A model generated the notes under the pieces. That model made no database searches. It had not been told where the DNA came from and worked only from the letters and a program-made list of their open reading frames with translations. A DNA stretch of 64,000 nucleotides, taken from positions 83,310 to 147,309 of the forward strand of contig NZ_ML136873.1 of NCBI RefSeq assembly GCF_004009905.1, given 5' to 3'. This document shows positions 34,441 through 41,218 of the stretch, piece by piece. Numbering within the stretch: position 1 is the first letter of the stretch; every line of letters starts with the position of its first letter. This DNA is from Lactobacillus xujianguonis. Lineage in GTDB: Bacteria > Bacillota > Bacilli > Lactobacillales > Lactobacillaceae. The translations under genes and the position numbers were made by a program.

Positions 34441-34622
34441 TATCTCACAACTGCCCACAGCAAACCACCAATCAGTCCCAGTGCCAGCAGCGGTAATAAT
34501 AAATAAGTGAAGAAGATAGCAGTGATAATGGCTACGAAGAGAAAGGCGAAGATCTTAATGACGCCGATTCCCAATTTAAAGAAGAGCCAAAGTAAAAATA
34601 GTCCTAATATTAATGAAAGCAT
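34440..34622 (-). CDS. Small two-helix membrane protein
   Basis: This 60-residue protein is almost entirely hydrophobic, with two long transmembrane stretches (LILGLFLLWLFFKLG and LLLPLLALGLIGGLLWAVV). On the minus strand GGAGG lies 9 nt before ATG 34622. It stands alone 38 nt after the ABC-transporter operon end and could be read from that transcript. The function is unknown. Confidence 0.65.
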   Translation of the reverse strand: MLSLILGLFLLWLFFKLGIGVIKIFAFLFVAIITAIFFTYLLLPLLALGLIGGLLWAVVR

Positions 34623-34660
34623 CCTTCAATACCTCCGATTTCTTATGAGAAATATTTTAG

Positions 34661-35419
34661 CTAATTGGCAAAATATTGCAAGAGATCATCTTCAGTTAAC
34701 TGCGATTTTTCCGGATTCTTAAGATCTAAGACGATGCGGCCACTATTTAAGATAATGGTACGATTGCCGTATTTTAAGGCGTCCTTTAATTGGTGGGTAA
34801 TCATGATGCAGGTCAGGTGCTGCTTTTGGACCACGTCATTAGTAAGTTCTGAGAGTTCATGACTAGTATTGGGATCTAGCGCTGCGGTGTGTTCATCCAA
34901 TAAGAGCAATTTTGGCCGTTTAATGGTTGCCATCAGAAAGCTCAAGGTTTGTCTTTGTCCACCAGACAAGTTGCCCACAAAGGTGTGCAGGCGATCACTT
35001 AAACCATTCGGAAGTTGAGCGGTTTCTTGTTTGAAAAAGTCCAGGTGTTGGTCCAGTCCGCGCAAGTGTAAGCCGCGCCGCTGGCCCCGTTTGGTAGCTA
35101 ATAATAAGTTCTCAGCCACGGTCATTCTTGGAGCGGTTCCCATTTTAGGATCCTGAAAAACTTGGGCAATGTCTTTAGTCCGTTTAACTTCAGAGTAATT
35201 AGTGATGTCTTGCCCATCAAGCAAGATCTGGCCAGAAGTGGGCATTAATGAACCATTGATAATATTAAGCAAAGTCGATTTTCCGGCCCCGTTAGTTCCT
35301 AAGAGAGTAACGAAATCACCATCGTTTAAGGTCAAATTAATATCTTTCAAGATTCGTTTTTCTTCGGCGGTACCCGCATTAACCGTGGTATTGATGTGTT
35401 TTAATTCAAGTTTACTCAT
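34661..35419 (-). CDS. ABC transporter ATPase, tryptophan/purine-type uptake system (TrpZ-like)
   Basis: This is a 252-residue ATPase. Walker A is LLGTNGAGKSTLLN, the signature is NLSGGQRQTLSF, Walker B is KLLLLDEHTAALD and the switch His is in MITHQL. It overlaps the permease gene by 4 nt. With the downstream-oriented permease and COG2984-type binding protein it forms an uptake system of the TrpXYZ class. A leader peptide with a Trp codon in the 5' region of the operon supports tryptophan as substrate or signal. Confidence 0.88.
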   Translation of the reverse strand: MSKLELKHINTTVNAGTAEEKRILKDINLTLNDGDFVTLLGTNGAGKSTLLNIINGSLMPTSGQILLDGQDITNYSEVKRTKDIAQVFQDPKMGTAPRMTVAENLLLATKRGQRRGLHLRGLDQHLDFFKQETAQLPNGLSDRLHTFVGNLSGGQRQTLSFLMATIKRPKLLLLDEHTAALDPNTSHELSELTNDVVQKQHLTCIMITHQLKDALKYGNRTIILNSGRIVLDLKNPEKSQLTEDDLLQYFAN

Positions 35420-36315
35420 GGCTTTTCAATTCCTTTCTTTAAGAGCTGCTTAATGTGGAATTTTTCTTGGAAGAGCGGCAACATCAAGCAGAGCGCTAAG
35501 ATAATGGCGGAGATCAACTTGAAGTCGTTGGTGCTGAAGCCTAGCTGTAAGACTAAGAGTAAAACTAAGCGGTAAAGAATACTGCCGACCACTACGGCGA
35601 CAAGCCGAGCAGACAAGCTCAAGTTTTTACCATAGACAACTTCACCAATGATAATTGCTGCCAGACCGATAACCATGGTTCCAATTCCCATGTTTACGTC
35701 GGCGTAACCGCCGTTTTGAGCCAAGAGCCCACCAGCCAGGCCGATTAGCCCGTTAGAAATCATTAAGCCGAGGATCTTCATGTTGTCGGTGTTAATGCCA
35801 AGCGAGCGCGCCATGGTTTCATTGTCTCCGGTGGCAATAAAGGCTTGACCCAGATCGGTATTTAAGAACAGGGCCAGCAGAACGACAACCAGAATGGCGA
35901 TTAATAAGCCGATTACAATTGTAGGGAAGTTAGGTGGCAATTTAGCTAAAAATTTGCTGTTTAGTAAAGTGGCTTGGTTAAGTAAACCAACATTGGCTTT
36001 ACCTAAAATTCGCAAGTTAACGGAGTAGACACCGGTCATGGTTAAAATTCCGGCTAAGAGAATAGGAATTTTTCCTTTAGTATAGAGCAGGCCAGTGAAT
36101 GCCCCCGTAAGCATCCCGCCGATAAAAGCTAAAATGGTGGCAAGCAAAGGATTAACGCCATGCACTAAGGCGCTAACGCAAAGCGCGGCACCGAATGGGA
36201 AGGTCCCTTCCACTGTCATATCGGGGAAGTTTAAAATTCTGAATGAAAGATAGAGGCCAAGGGCGAGGATTCCCCATAAGAGGCCCTGACCGATAGTCGA
36301 AGTTACTAAACTCAT
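35416..36315 (-). CDS. ABC transporter permease (TrpY-like)
   Basis: This is a 299-residue membrane permease with about nine hydrophobic helices, of the BPD_transp_2-like family found with COG2984 binding proteins. It begins MSLVTSTIGQGLLWGILALG. Segments such as DMTVEGTFPFGAALCVSALV are characteristic. The start overlaps the binding-protein gene by 4 nt and the end overlaps the ATPase gene by 4 nt, a tightly coupled operon. Confidence 0.88.
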   Translation of the reverse strand: MSLVTSTIGQGLLWGILALGLYLSFRILNFPDMTVEGTFPFGAALCVSALVHGVNPLLATILAFIGGMLTGAFTGLLYTKGKIPILLAGILTMTGVYSVNLRILGKANVGLLNQATLLNSKFLAKLPPNFPTIVIGLLIAILVVVLLALFLNTDLGQAFIATGDNETMARSLGINTDNMKILGLMISNGLIGLAGGLLAQNGGYADVNMGIGTMVIGLAAIIIGEVVYGKNLSLSARLVAVVVGSILYRLVLLLVLQLGFSTNDFKLISAIILALCLMLPLFQEKFHIKQLLKKGIEKP

Positions 36316-37304
36316 TTAATGATCCGTCCTTTCTGGTGAGCAGCTTGCAAGATTTTATTAGGTAAGTGAATGTTTAATTGGCGAGCTGTTTTTTGATTAA
36401 TCACTGTTTCATAGTGTTTGATCCGCTGGATTGGTAAAGTGGCAGGCTTTTTACCTTTGAGCACTTCGGCAGCCATTTTTCCGGTTAAGATACCCATGTC
36501 GTATTGACTAACGGAGCGGGTGGCTAAACCGCCTTCCTTGACCATGGTGTCAGCGGCAGGGAAGATCGGAATTTGAGCGGCATTGGTGGCTTTGAGTAGG
36601 GCCGCAAAGCCGGAAGCAATTGTGTTATCAGTTGGAACGTAAACTGCGTCAACTTTGCGTGCCATGGTTTGAGCAACTTGTTCAATATCATTGGTGGAAG
36701 TGACCGTGTAGGTTTTAACTGTTAACTTGTCTTTTTCAGCTAACTTTTTAAATTCTTGATATTCGGCGGCGGAAGAATCGTCGCTAGAAGTGTAGATTAC
36801 GCCGATGGTCTTTAAGTCGGGCATGATGGTTTTGATTAAGGCCAGTTGGGCGGCAATGGGTTGCTGGTCTTTCACACCGGTAACTTTGCCGCCGGGATGA
36901 CGCAGCGATTTGACTAAGCCAGTGCCAATCGGATCACTGATGGCGCCCATAATGATGGGCGTATTGCTGTGCTCGTTAGCAAGTGATTGCACGGCTGGGG
37001 TGGCAATCCCAATCGTTAAAGCAGCATGTTCATTGGTAAAACGATCACTCATTGATTTGAGATTGCTCTGATCATTCTGGGCATTTTGGTAATCAATAGT
37101 AATGTTCTTGCCATTGCGGTAGCCTTCTTCAGCTAAGCCATGAATAATTCCGCGGTGGATTTGATCAAGAGCGGGATGACTCATGGTCTGCAAGATGCCG
37201 ATGGTCGGCCGCGCTTGTTGGTCTTTACTTTGTTTTACTTCGCTAGCGAAGGCAACAATGAGAAAAGCGAAGAGCGCGATAATTGTCGTTATCAGTCTTT
37301 TCAT
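36312..37304 (-). CDS. ABC transporter substrate-binding protein (TrpX-like, COG2984)
   Basis: This is a 330-residue exported binding protein. The N-terminal signal/anchor MKRLITTIIALFAFLIVAFA has no lipobox Cys, so it may stay membrane-tethered or be released. Mature features TIGILQTMSHPALDQIHRGI and SDPIGTGLVKSLRHPGGKVT fit the ABC_sub_bind (DUF534) family, whose streptococcal members take up tryptophan. GAGGAG precedes ATG 37304. It is the first gene of the operon and directly follows tandem terminators and a leader peptide. Confidence 0.88.
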   Translation of the reverse strand: MKRLITTIIALFAFLIVAFASEVKQSKDQQARPTIGILQTMSHPALDQIHRGIIHGLAEEGYRNGKNITIDYQNAQNDQSNLKSMSDRFTNEHAALTIGIATPAVQSLANEHSNTPIIMGAISDPIGTGLVKSLRHPGGKVTGVKDQQPIAAQLALIKTIMPDLKTIGVIYTSSDDSSAAEYQEFKKLAEKDKLTVKTYTVTSTNDIEQVAQTMARKVDAVYVPTDNTIASGFAALLKATNAAQIPIFPAADTMVKEGGLATRSVSQYDMGILTGKMAAEVLKGKKPATLPIQRIKHYETVINQKTARQLNIHLPNKILQAAHQKGRIIK

Positions 37305-37321
37305 AATTTACTCCTCATAAT

Positions 37322-37353
37322 AAAAAAAGCATTTCCGATTGCGGGAAATGCTT
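37322..37353 (-). terminator. Leader terminator 2, just upstream of the trpX-like ribosome-binding site
   Basis: On the minus strand AAGCATTTCC (37353-37344) pairs with GGAAATGCTT (37336-37327), followed by T7. Placing a terminator 6 nt before a GAGGAG ribosome-binding site only makes sense if it is conditional. Confidence 0.85.
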
Positions 37354-37361
37354 AAAACAAA

Positions 37362-37415
37362 ACCCGCACAGTGATGGCTGTGCGGGTAATTTGGTGTGAA
37401 GATTTACCAGCACAG
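37362..37415 (-). promoter_or_regulatory. Attenuator core: antiterminator segment B, shared segment C, terminator segment D
   Basis: On the minus strand B is CTGTGCTGGTAA (37415-37404), C is TTACCCGCACAG (37389-37378) and D is CTGTGCGGGT (37371-37362). C pairs with D over 10 bp (terminator 1, followed by a T-rich stretch) or with B over 12 nt with one mismatch (antiterminator). B also pairs with two sites in the leader-peptide gene. All pairings were read directly. Confidence 0.85.
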
Positions 37416-37457
37416 ATGCGATCTTGTGGGTCGCATCTGCACTTGCAGAAAACAACC

Positions 37458-37505
37458 CTAGTGCTGGTTTTGCCAACGAACGATCATTTTGAGTACTGCT
37501 AACAT
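37458..37505 (-). CDS. 15-residue leader peptide with one Trp codon (regulatory)
   Basis: The minus strand encodes MLAVLKMIVRWQNQH. AAAGGAAG lies 7 nt before the ATG, and a near-consensus promoter lies about 34 nt upstream. GAAGATTTACC, covering the ribosome-binding site, is perfectly complementary to a segment at 37408-37398. CCAGCAC at the peptide end is complementary to 37413-37407. Translation position would therefore decide whether segment B is free. The single Trp (codon 11) points to tryptophan sensing by stalling, or TnaC-like nascent-chain sensing. Confidence 0.8.
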   Translation of the reverse strand: MLAVLKMIVRWQNQH

Positions 37506-37538
37506 GGTAAATCTTCCTTTCTGACTAAGTTAACTAGA

Positions 37539-37567
37539 ATTTTAATTTTCTTTTTAAGAAAAGTCAA
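37539..37567 (-). promoter_or_regulatory. Promoter of the leader peptide and trpXYZ-like operon
   Basis: On the minus strand: TTGACT (37567-37562), a 17-nt spacer and TAAAAT (37544-37539). Transcription would start near 37532. Confidence 0.78.
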
Positions 37568-37577
37568 CAGGTATAAG

Positions 37578-37724
37578 TTACATAAATCTGATGCCACTCC
37601 ATCCGGAACCTTTATAGGTATTGTTGATAATGTTTAAGTAAAATTTACCAACGGCAGGAGATAATTTAGATTGAAGTGCTAAGTTTCTAACTTGAGCTAA
37701 GAAATCATTTAGTACACCTTGCAT
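37578..37724 (-). CDS. Putative 48-residue peptide
   Basis: It reads MQGVLNDFLAQVRNLALQSK, continues with a Gly/Ser/Trp-containing end (YKGSGWSGIRFM) and has no signal peptide. AAGGGAG lies 6 nt before the ATG on the minus strand. The start lies inside the preceding small frame (16-nt overlap), as in translationally coupled pairs. It resembles small bacteriocin-like peptides only in size and amphipathic character. It could also be a remnant of a larger gene; a frameshift would join it to the upstream frame. Confidence 0.4.
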   Translation of the reverse strand: MQGVLNDFLAQVRNLALQSKLSPAVGKFYLNIINNTYKGSGWSGIRFM

Positions 37725-37846
37725 GTACTCTCCCTTGAGGAGTCTATTTTAACTCTGACCAGAGCTTGATATTCTACATCTGAAATTTTGTCGATATCAG
37801 TAATTATTTTGTCTTGTGTTGCAATTTGCTTTTTTCTACCAAACAT
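37709..37846 (-). CDS. Putative 45-residue peptide, coupled to the next small frame
   Basis: It reads MFGRKKQIATQDKIITDIDK and ends in SSRESTCKVY. Its ribosome-binding site is modest (AGG about 10 nt upstream). It overlaps the 48-residue frame by 16 nt. The two may be one gene broken by a frameshift or a real coupled pair. No family is recognised. Confidence 0.35.
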   Translation of the reverse strand: MFGRKKQIATQDKIITDIDKISDVEYQALVRVKIDSSRESTCKVY

Positions 37847-37898
37847 TTTTAATGACCTAGTTCACCTAAAATATTGCTTTCTAAATTTTTGCTGGGAG

Positions 37899-38153
37899 TT
37901 ATTTATTCTGGCATTGATCTTCATTTCTCAACGAATGATCGTATTTGTCTAAAAAGATTAATACTATAACACATATTACAACTGCGATGCATTTAAGAAC
38001 ACCATTAAGACCACGGAGACCATTTGCAATACCGAATAGCTTAAGTAAGGCATCAATACACTCGAAATTAAAGAATATATATAAGAAGCCATCAATCAAA
38101 GAAAAAATGCTTAAGCAGCTGATAAATACATTTAAGAATTTTTGGCGGTTCAT
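37899..38153 (-). CDS. 84-residue membrane protein, possible immunity-like partner
   Basis: This small protein has two to three hydrophobic segments (FLNVFISCLSIFSLIDGFLY, then VLKCIAVVICVIVLIFLD) and charged ends. GGAAG lies about 12 nt upstream of the ATG on the minus strand. It is transcribed toward the two small peptide frames. The size and topology fit bacteriocin-immunity or holin-like proteins, but nothing specific is recognisable. Confidence 0.5.
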   Translation of the reverse strand: MNRQKFLNVFISCLSIFSLIDGFLYIFFNFECIDALLKLFGIANGLRGLNGVLKCIAVVICVIVLIFLDKYDHSLRNEDQCQNK

Positions 38154-38340
38154 CTCATTTCTTCCTTTCTTGCATTAGAGCGGTAACTAGCTGTATTTTA
38201 TTTAATAAATATATCATAACGATATCATTTTATTTTTTTACTTGTCAATATGAAGGGAAAATCAGTGCTTCCTAGATACTTATTTTTTGCGCTAAAATGA
38301 AATTTGCTATAATTAACTTCTACAAGAAAGGGGATGCAAT

Positions 38341-39048
38341 ATGCGCTACCACCAAATAATTTTTGATGTTGATGACACTTTAATCGACTTTGCGACCACC
38401 GAAGATTTTGCTTTTAACAGCTTGTTTAAGGCTCATCACTGGCCAACTTCACCAGATATTCAACGCCGCTACCATGCCTATAATCAGGGCTTGTGGCGCG
38501 ATCTTGAGCAAGGTAAATTAAACTATGAAGAATTAAGTGAACGCTGCTTTAGAGTCTTCTTGAAGCAGAATTTAGACATTGACGTTGATGGCCAACAAAC
38601 CATGGATGAGTATCGCTCTTACTTTGGCGAAGCTCATCAGCTCTTGCCTGGGGTGAAAGATACTTTGAAATTTGCCAAAAAAGCAGGCTATAAGTTAACA
38701 GTCTTAAGTAATGGTGAAAAGTTCATGCAACGCCATCGTCTAAAATTGGCAGGCATCTATGATTATTTTGACTTAATTGTGACTTCTGAAGAAGCTCATT
38801 ACCAAAAGCCTGACGAGCATGCCTTTGACTATTTCTTCAGCCGGACTGAGATTGGGCCTAATGAAACCATCTTCTTCGGGGATGGGCTGCAGTCAGATAT
38901 TTTAGGTGCGGAAAAATATGGCCTTGATAGCATTTGGTACAATCATCGTCACCGCAAGAATACCTTGAATTTACATCCTTTATTTACAGTTGAAAATTAT
39001 CCGCAATTCGTGGAATTGATGCAGCAAGATTTTCAAAAGAAATATTAG
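38341..39048 (+). CDS. HAD-superfamily nucleotidase (YjjG-like)
   Basis: This is a 235-residue HAD phosphatase. Motif I is FDVDDTLIDF (Asp9 nucleophile, Asp11), motif II is LTVLSNGEKFMQ, the motif III Lys is in YQKPDEHAF and motif IV is IFFGDGLQSDI. The N-terminal segment MRYHQIIFDVDDTLIDFATT resembles YjjG, which dephosphorylates noncanonical pyrimidine nucleotides. GAAAGGGG precedes ATG 38341, and TATAAT lies at 38308-38313. It is a single gene. Confidence 0.9.
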   Translation: MRYHQIIFDVDDTLIDFATTEDFAFNSLFKAHHWPTSPDIQRRYHAYNQGLWRDLEQGKLNYEELSERCFRVFLKQNLDIDVDGQQTMDEYRSYFGEAHQLLPGVKDTLKFAKKAGYKLTVLSNGEKFMQRHRLKLAGIYDYFDLIVTSEEAHYQKPDEHAFDYFFSRTEIGPNETIFFGDGLQSDILGAEKYGLDSIWYNHRHRKNTLNLHPLFTVENYPQFVELMQQDFQKKY

Positions 39049-39050
39049 TG

Positions 39051-39066
39051 TGTTACACGTGAAACA
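39051..39066. other. parS, ParB-binding site (full consensus)
   Basis: TGTTACACGTGAAACA matches TGTTNCACGTGAAACA at every position. It starts 3 nt after the HAD gene stop. Such sites cluster around oriC and load the ParB/SMC segregation machinery. Confidence 0.9.
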
Positions 39067-39149
39067 GCCAAGTCTTCAATCAAGTAATCAAGCCTAGCTT
39101 TCGTTATAATTGAAGAAATGATTATTTTACGAAGGAAGGATATTGATTG

Positions 39150-39995
39150 ATGTTAACAGATACATATACCTTGAATAATGGTGTCAAGATTCCAGTTGTT
39201 GGCTTTGGTACTTGGCAAACTCCTAGTGGCGAAGTTGCGAAAGAATCAGTTTTAGCTGCCTTAAATAGTGGTTACCGCCACATTGATACTGCCGCTGCTT
39301 ATGGCAATGAAGAAAGTGTCGGCGAAGGCATTAAGGCTAGTGGCATTAACCGCCATGATTTGTTTGTCACTACCAAGTTATGGAACAGCGACCATGGCTA
39401 TGACAAGACTAAGCAGGCAATTGATACTAGTCTCGAAAAATTGGGTTTAGATTATCTTGACCTCTACTTAATTCACTGGCCAAATCCAGCCGCTATGCGT
39501 GATCACTGGGCTGAATTAAATGCAGAAAGTTGGCAAGCAATGGAAGAAGCTGTGAAGGCAGGGAAGATTAGAGCTATTGGGGTATCCAACTTTAGAAAGC
39601 ACCACTTAGATGAATTGCTGAAGACGGCAGAAATTAAGCCAGCTGTAAACCAGAACTACTTGAATCCAAGTGATATGCAGGAAGACTTAGTTAAGTACAA
39701 CAATGAACTGGGAATTTTGAATGAAGCTTACAGTCCTTTAGGTACTGGTGGTTTGCTAGGCAATGAAACAGTGAAGGCAGTTGGCGAGCACTATGGTAAG
39801 TCACCAGCACAAGTCTTGATTCGCTGGTCCTTACAACATGGCTTCTTGCCACTTCCTAAGTCAGTGCACCCGAAGTACATTGAAGCTAATGCAGAAGTGT
39901 TTGATTTTGAAATTAGTCCGGAAGATATGAAGACTTTAGATGGTTTGCATGGAGCTGCTAAGGTAGCTAATGATCCGGATGAAGTTGATTTCTAA
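39150..39995 (+). CDS. Aldo/keto reductase (2,5-diketo-D-gluconate reductase type)
   Basis: This is a 281-residue NADPH-dependent reductase with a TIM barrel. The catalytic tetrad is visible as Asp46 and Tyr51 (RHIDTAAAYGNEESVG), Lys in VTTKLW and His in LIHWPNP. The cofactor loop is LPKSVHPKYIEANAEVF. ATG 39150 is preferred to the TTG directly before it, with GAAGGAAGGA upstream. It probably reduces aldehydes or ketones such as methylglyoxal; the natural substrate is unknown. A terminator follows. Confidence 0.93.
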   Translation: MLTDTYTLNNGVKIPVVGFGTWQTPSGEVAKESVLAALNSGYRHIDTAAAYGNEESVGEGIKASGINRHDLFVTTKLWNSDHGYDKTKQAIDTSLEKLGLDYLDLYLIHWPNPAAMRDHWAELNAESWQAMEEAVKAGKIRAIGVSNFRKHHLDELLKTAEIKPAVNQNYLNPSDMQEDLVKYNNELGILNEAYSPLGTGGLLGNETVKAVGEHYGKSPAQVLIRWSLQHGFLPLPKSVHPKYIEANAEVFDFEISPEDMKTLDGLHGAAKVANDPDEVDF

Positions 39996-40002
39996 TGAAT
40001 AA

Positions 40003-40032
40003 TAAAAAAGCAGCTTAAGGCTGCTTTTTCTT
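40003..40032. terminator. Terminator between the aldo/keto reductase and the convergent endonuclease-like gene
   Basis: AAAAAGCAGC and GCTGCTTTTT form a short stem with T and A tracts on either side. Confidence 0.88.
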
Positions 40033-41135
40033 TTACTTCAATTCAAAACTTAACCGCACCGGATTATGGTCCGCGTAGCGATAATCAGTATCCAAATTAT
40101 GGGCTGTAGCTTTAACATTCTTAGAAACAATGAAGCCATCACAAATCGTCATGTAGTTAACTTGGGGATTATATTTCATATCTGTTGCCCGGACCGTCGC
40201 AATCTTTTCACGATTATCAGCTTTGATCATCGTGAAGTTCTTAGGCAACATCTTCTGATCTAGAACAGATACCCAATCAGGAATTTTTTCTTGATGAGCA
40301 AAATGCGTCATCATATCCTTGCCCAGTGCATGGTTAAAGTCACCACCAACAATGACGTAATTTCCATCATGATATTCTTGTTCCATAACTTTTGAAATCA
40401 ACTTCATCTGCGCCTTACGCAGCTTGCCACCCTTATCGTAGGCGGACATGTGACTATTGATCATGATTAAGTACTTACCATTATTAATCGGAAAACGCAT
40501 GACAACAAAACAGCGATCAAGATCAGTAAACTTAGAGATAAAGGCGCTAGTGACAGGATACCTTCTTCTCACCGCACTGGTCATGTGATAGCGACTCATA
40601 CTAAGCAAGCCAGACTGTACGCTGCCGTGTGGATCATAAGGTGGCCAAGCTAGGTATGCACTGTGAAAGTTATTAACGAAAACATAATTAAAGTGCGGAA
40701 AAGCTTGTTTCACCATTTTTACCTGGTTCACATAGTGACTACGAGTCGAATGGGTGTCGATTTCTTGGAAAAACATGAAGTCAGGATCTTGCTTTTTCAT
40801 GGTATGAATTACGCCATTAGTTGAATCGAGAACCGCTTGTTTAGAAATAGCCGTTCCGCGCCAACCATGCGTTTTCTTACCATTTTTAGTTCACCATGAT
40901 CCATAAAGAAGTCAACATCATGATTGTAAGCGCCAAAGCTAACATTATAAGTCGTGGCCGTGTAAGGATGATGCAAGCGCAGTTCGGTTTTTTGATTATT
41001 ACCAATTGCTAAAGGTTTGTGGTCTTTAATCCGGTAGTAGTGGGCTTGCATATAGCCGACGTAACCACCAGCAGCGACTAGTAGAATCCCAATAAAAATT
41101 AGGAAGCCGATGCCGATTCTTTTTAATACTTTCAT
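40033..41135 (-). pseudogene. Membrane-anchored endonuclease/exonuclease/phosphatase-family gene with a frameshift
   Basis: Two minus-strand frames encode one EEP protein. The N-terminal part (41135-40809) has a transmembrane helix (IGIGFLIFIGILLVAAGGY) and enters the domain at TTYNVSFGAYNHDVDF. It loses frame at the T5 run 40883-40887 (A5 in the mRNA). Adding one A restores ELKNGKKTHGWRGTAISKQA and joins VIHTMKKQDPDFMFFQEIDT in the downstream frame (to 40033). The catalytic motifs (FFQEID, NSHMSAYD, GGDFNHALG, YADHNPVRL) are intact. It could be a true pseudogene, a slippage-regulated gene or an assembly error. Confidence 0.85.
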
Positions 41136-41218
41136 TCTTGCCTCTTTCTAAAATTTCCAATCCATTATAACAAAGCGGTAAAATTGAAGATAAGATGAAA
41201 CGATAGGAAGTGAACCAG

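Noticed and set aside
37305..37567. T-box riboswitch before the TrpXYZ-like operon
   Set aside because: I looked for the AGGGTGGNACCGCG T-box and specifier-loop layout and did not find it; the leader-peptide architecture explains the region better.
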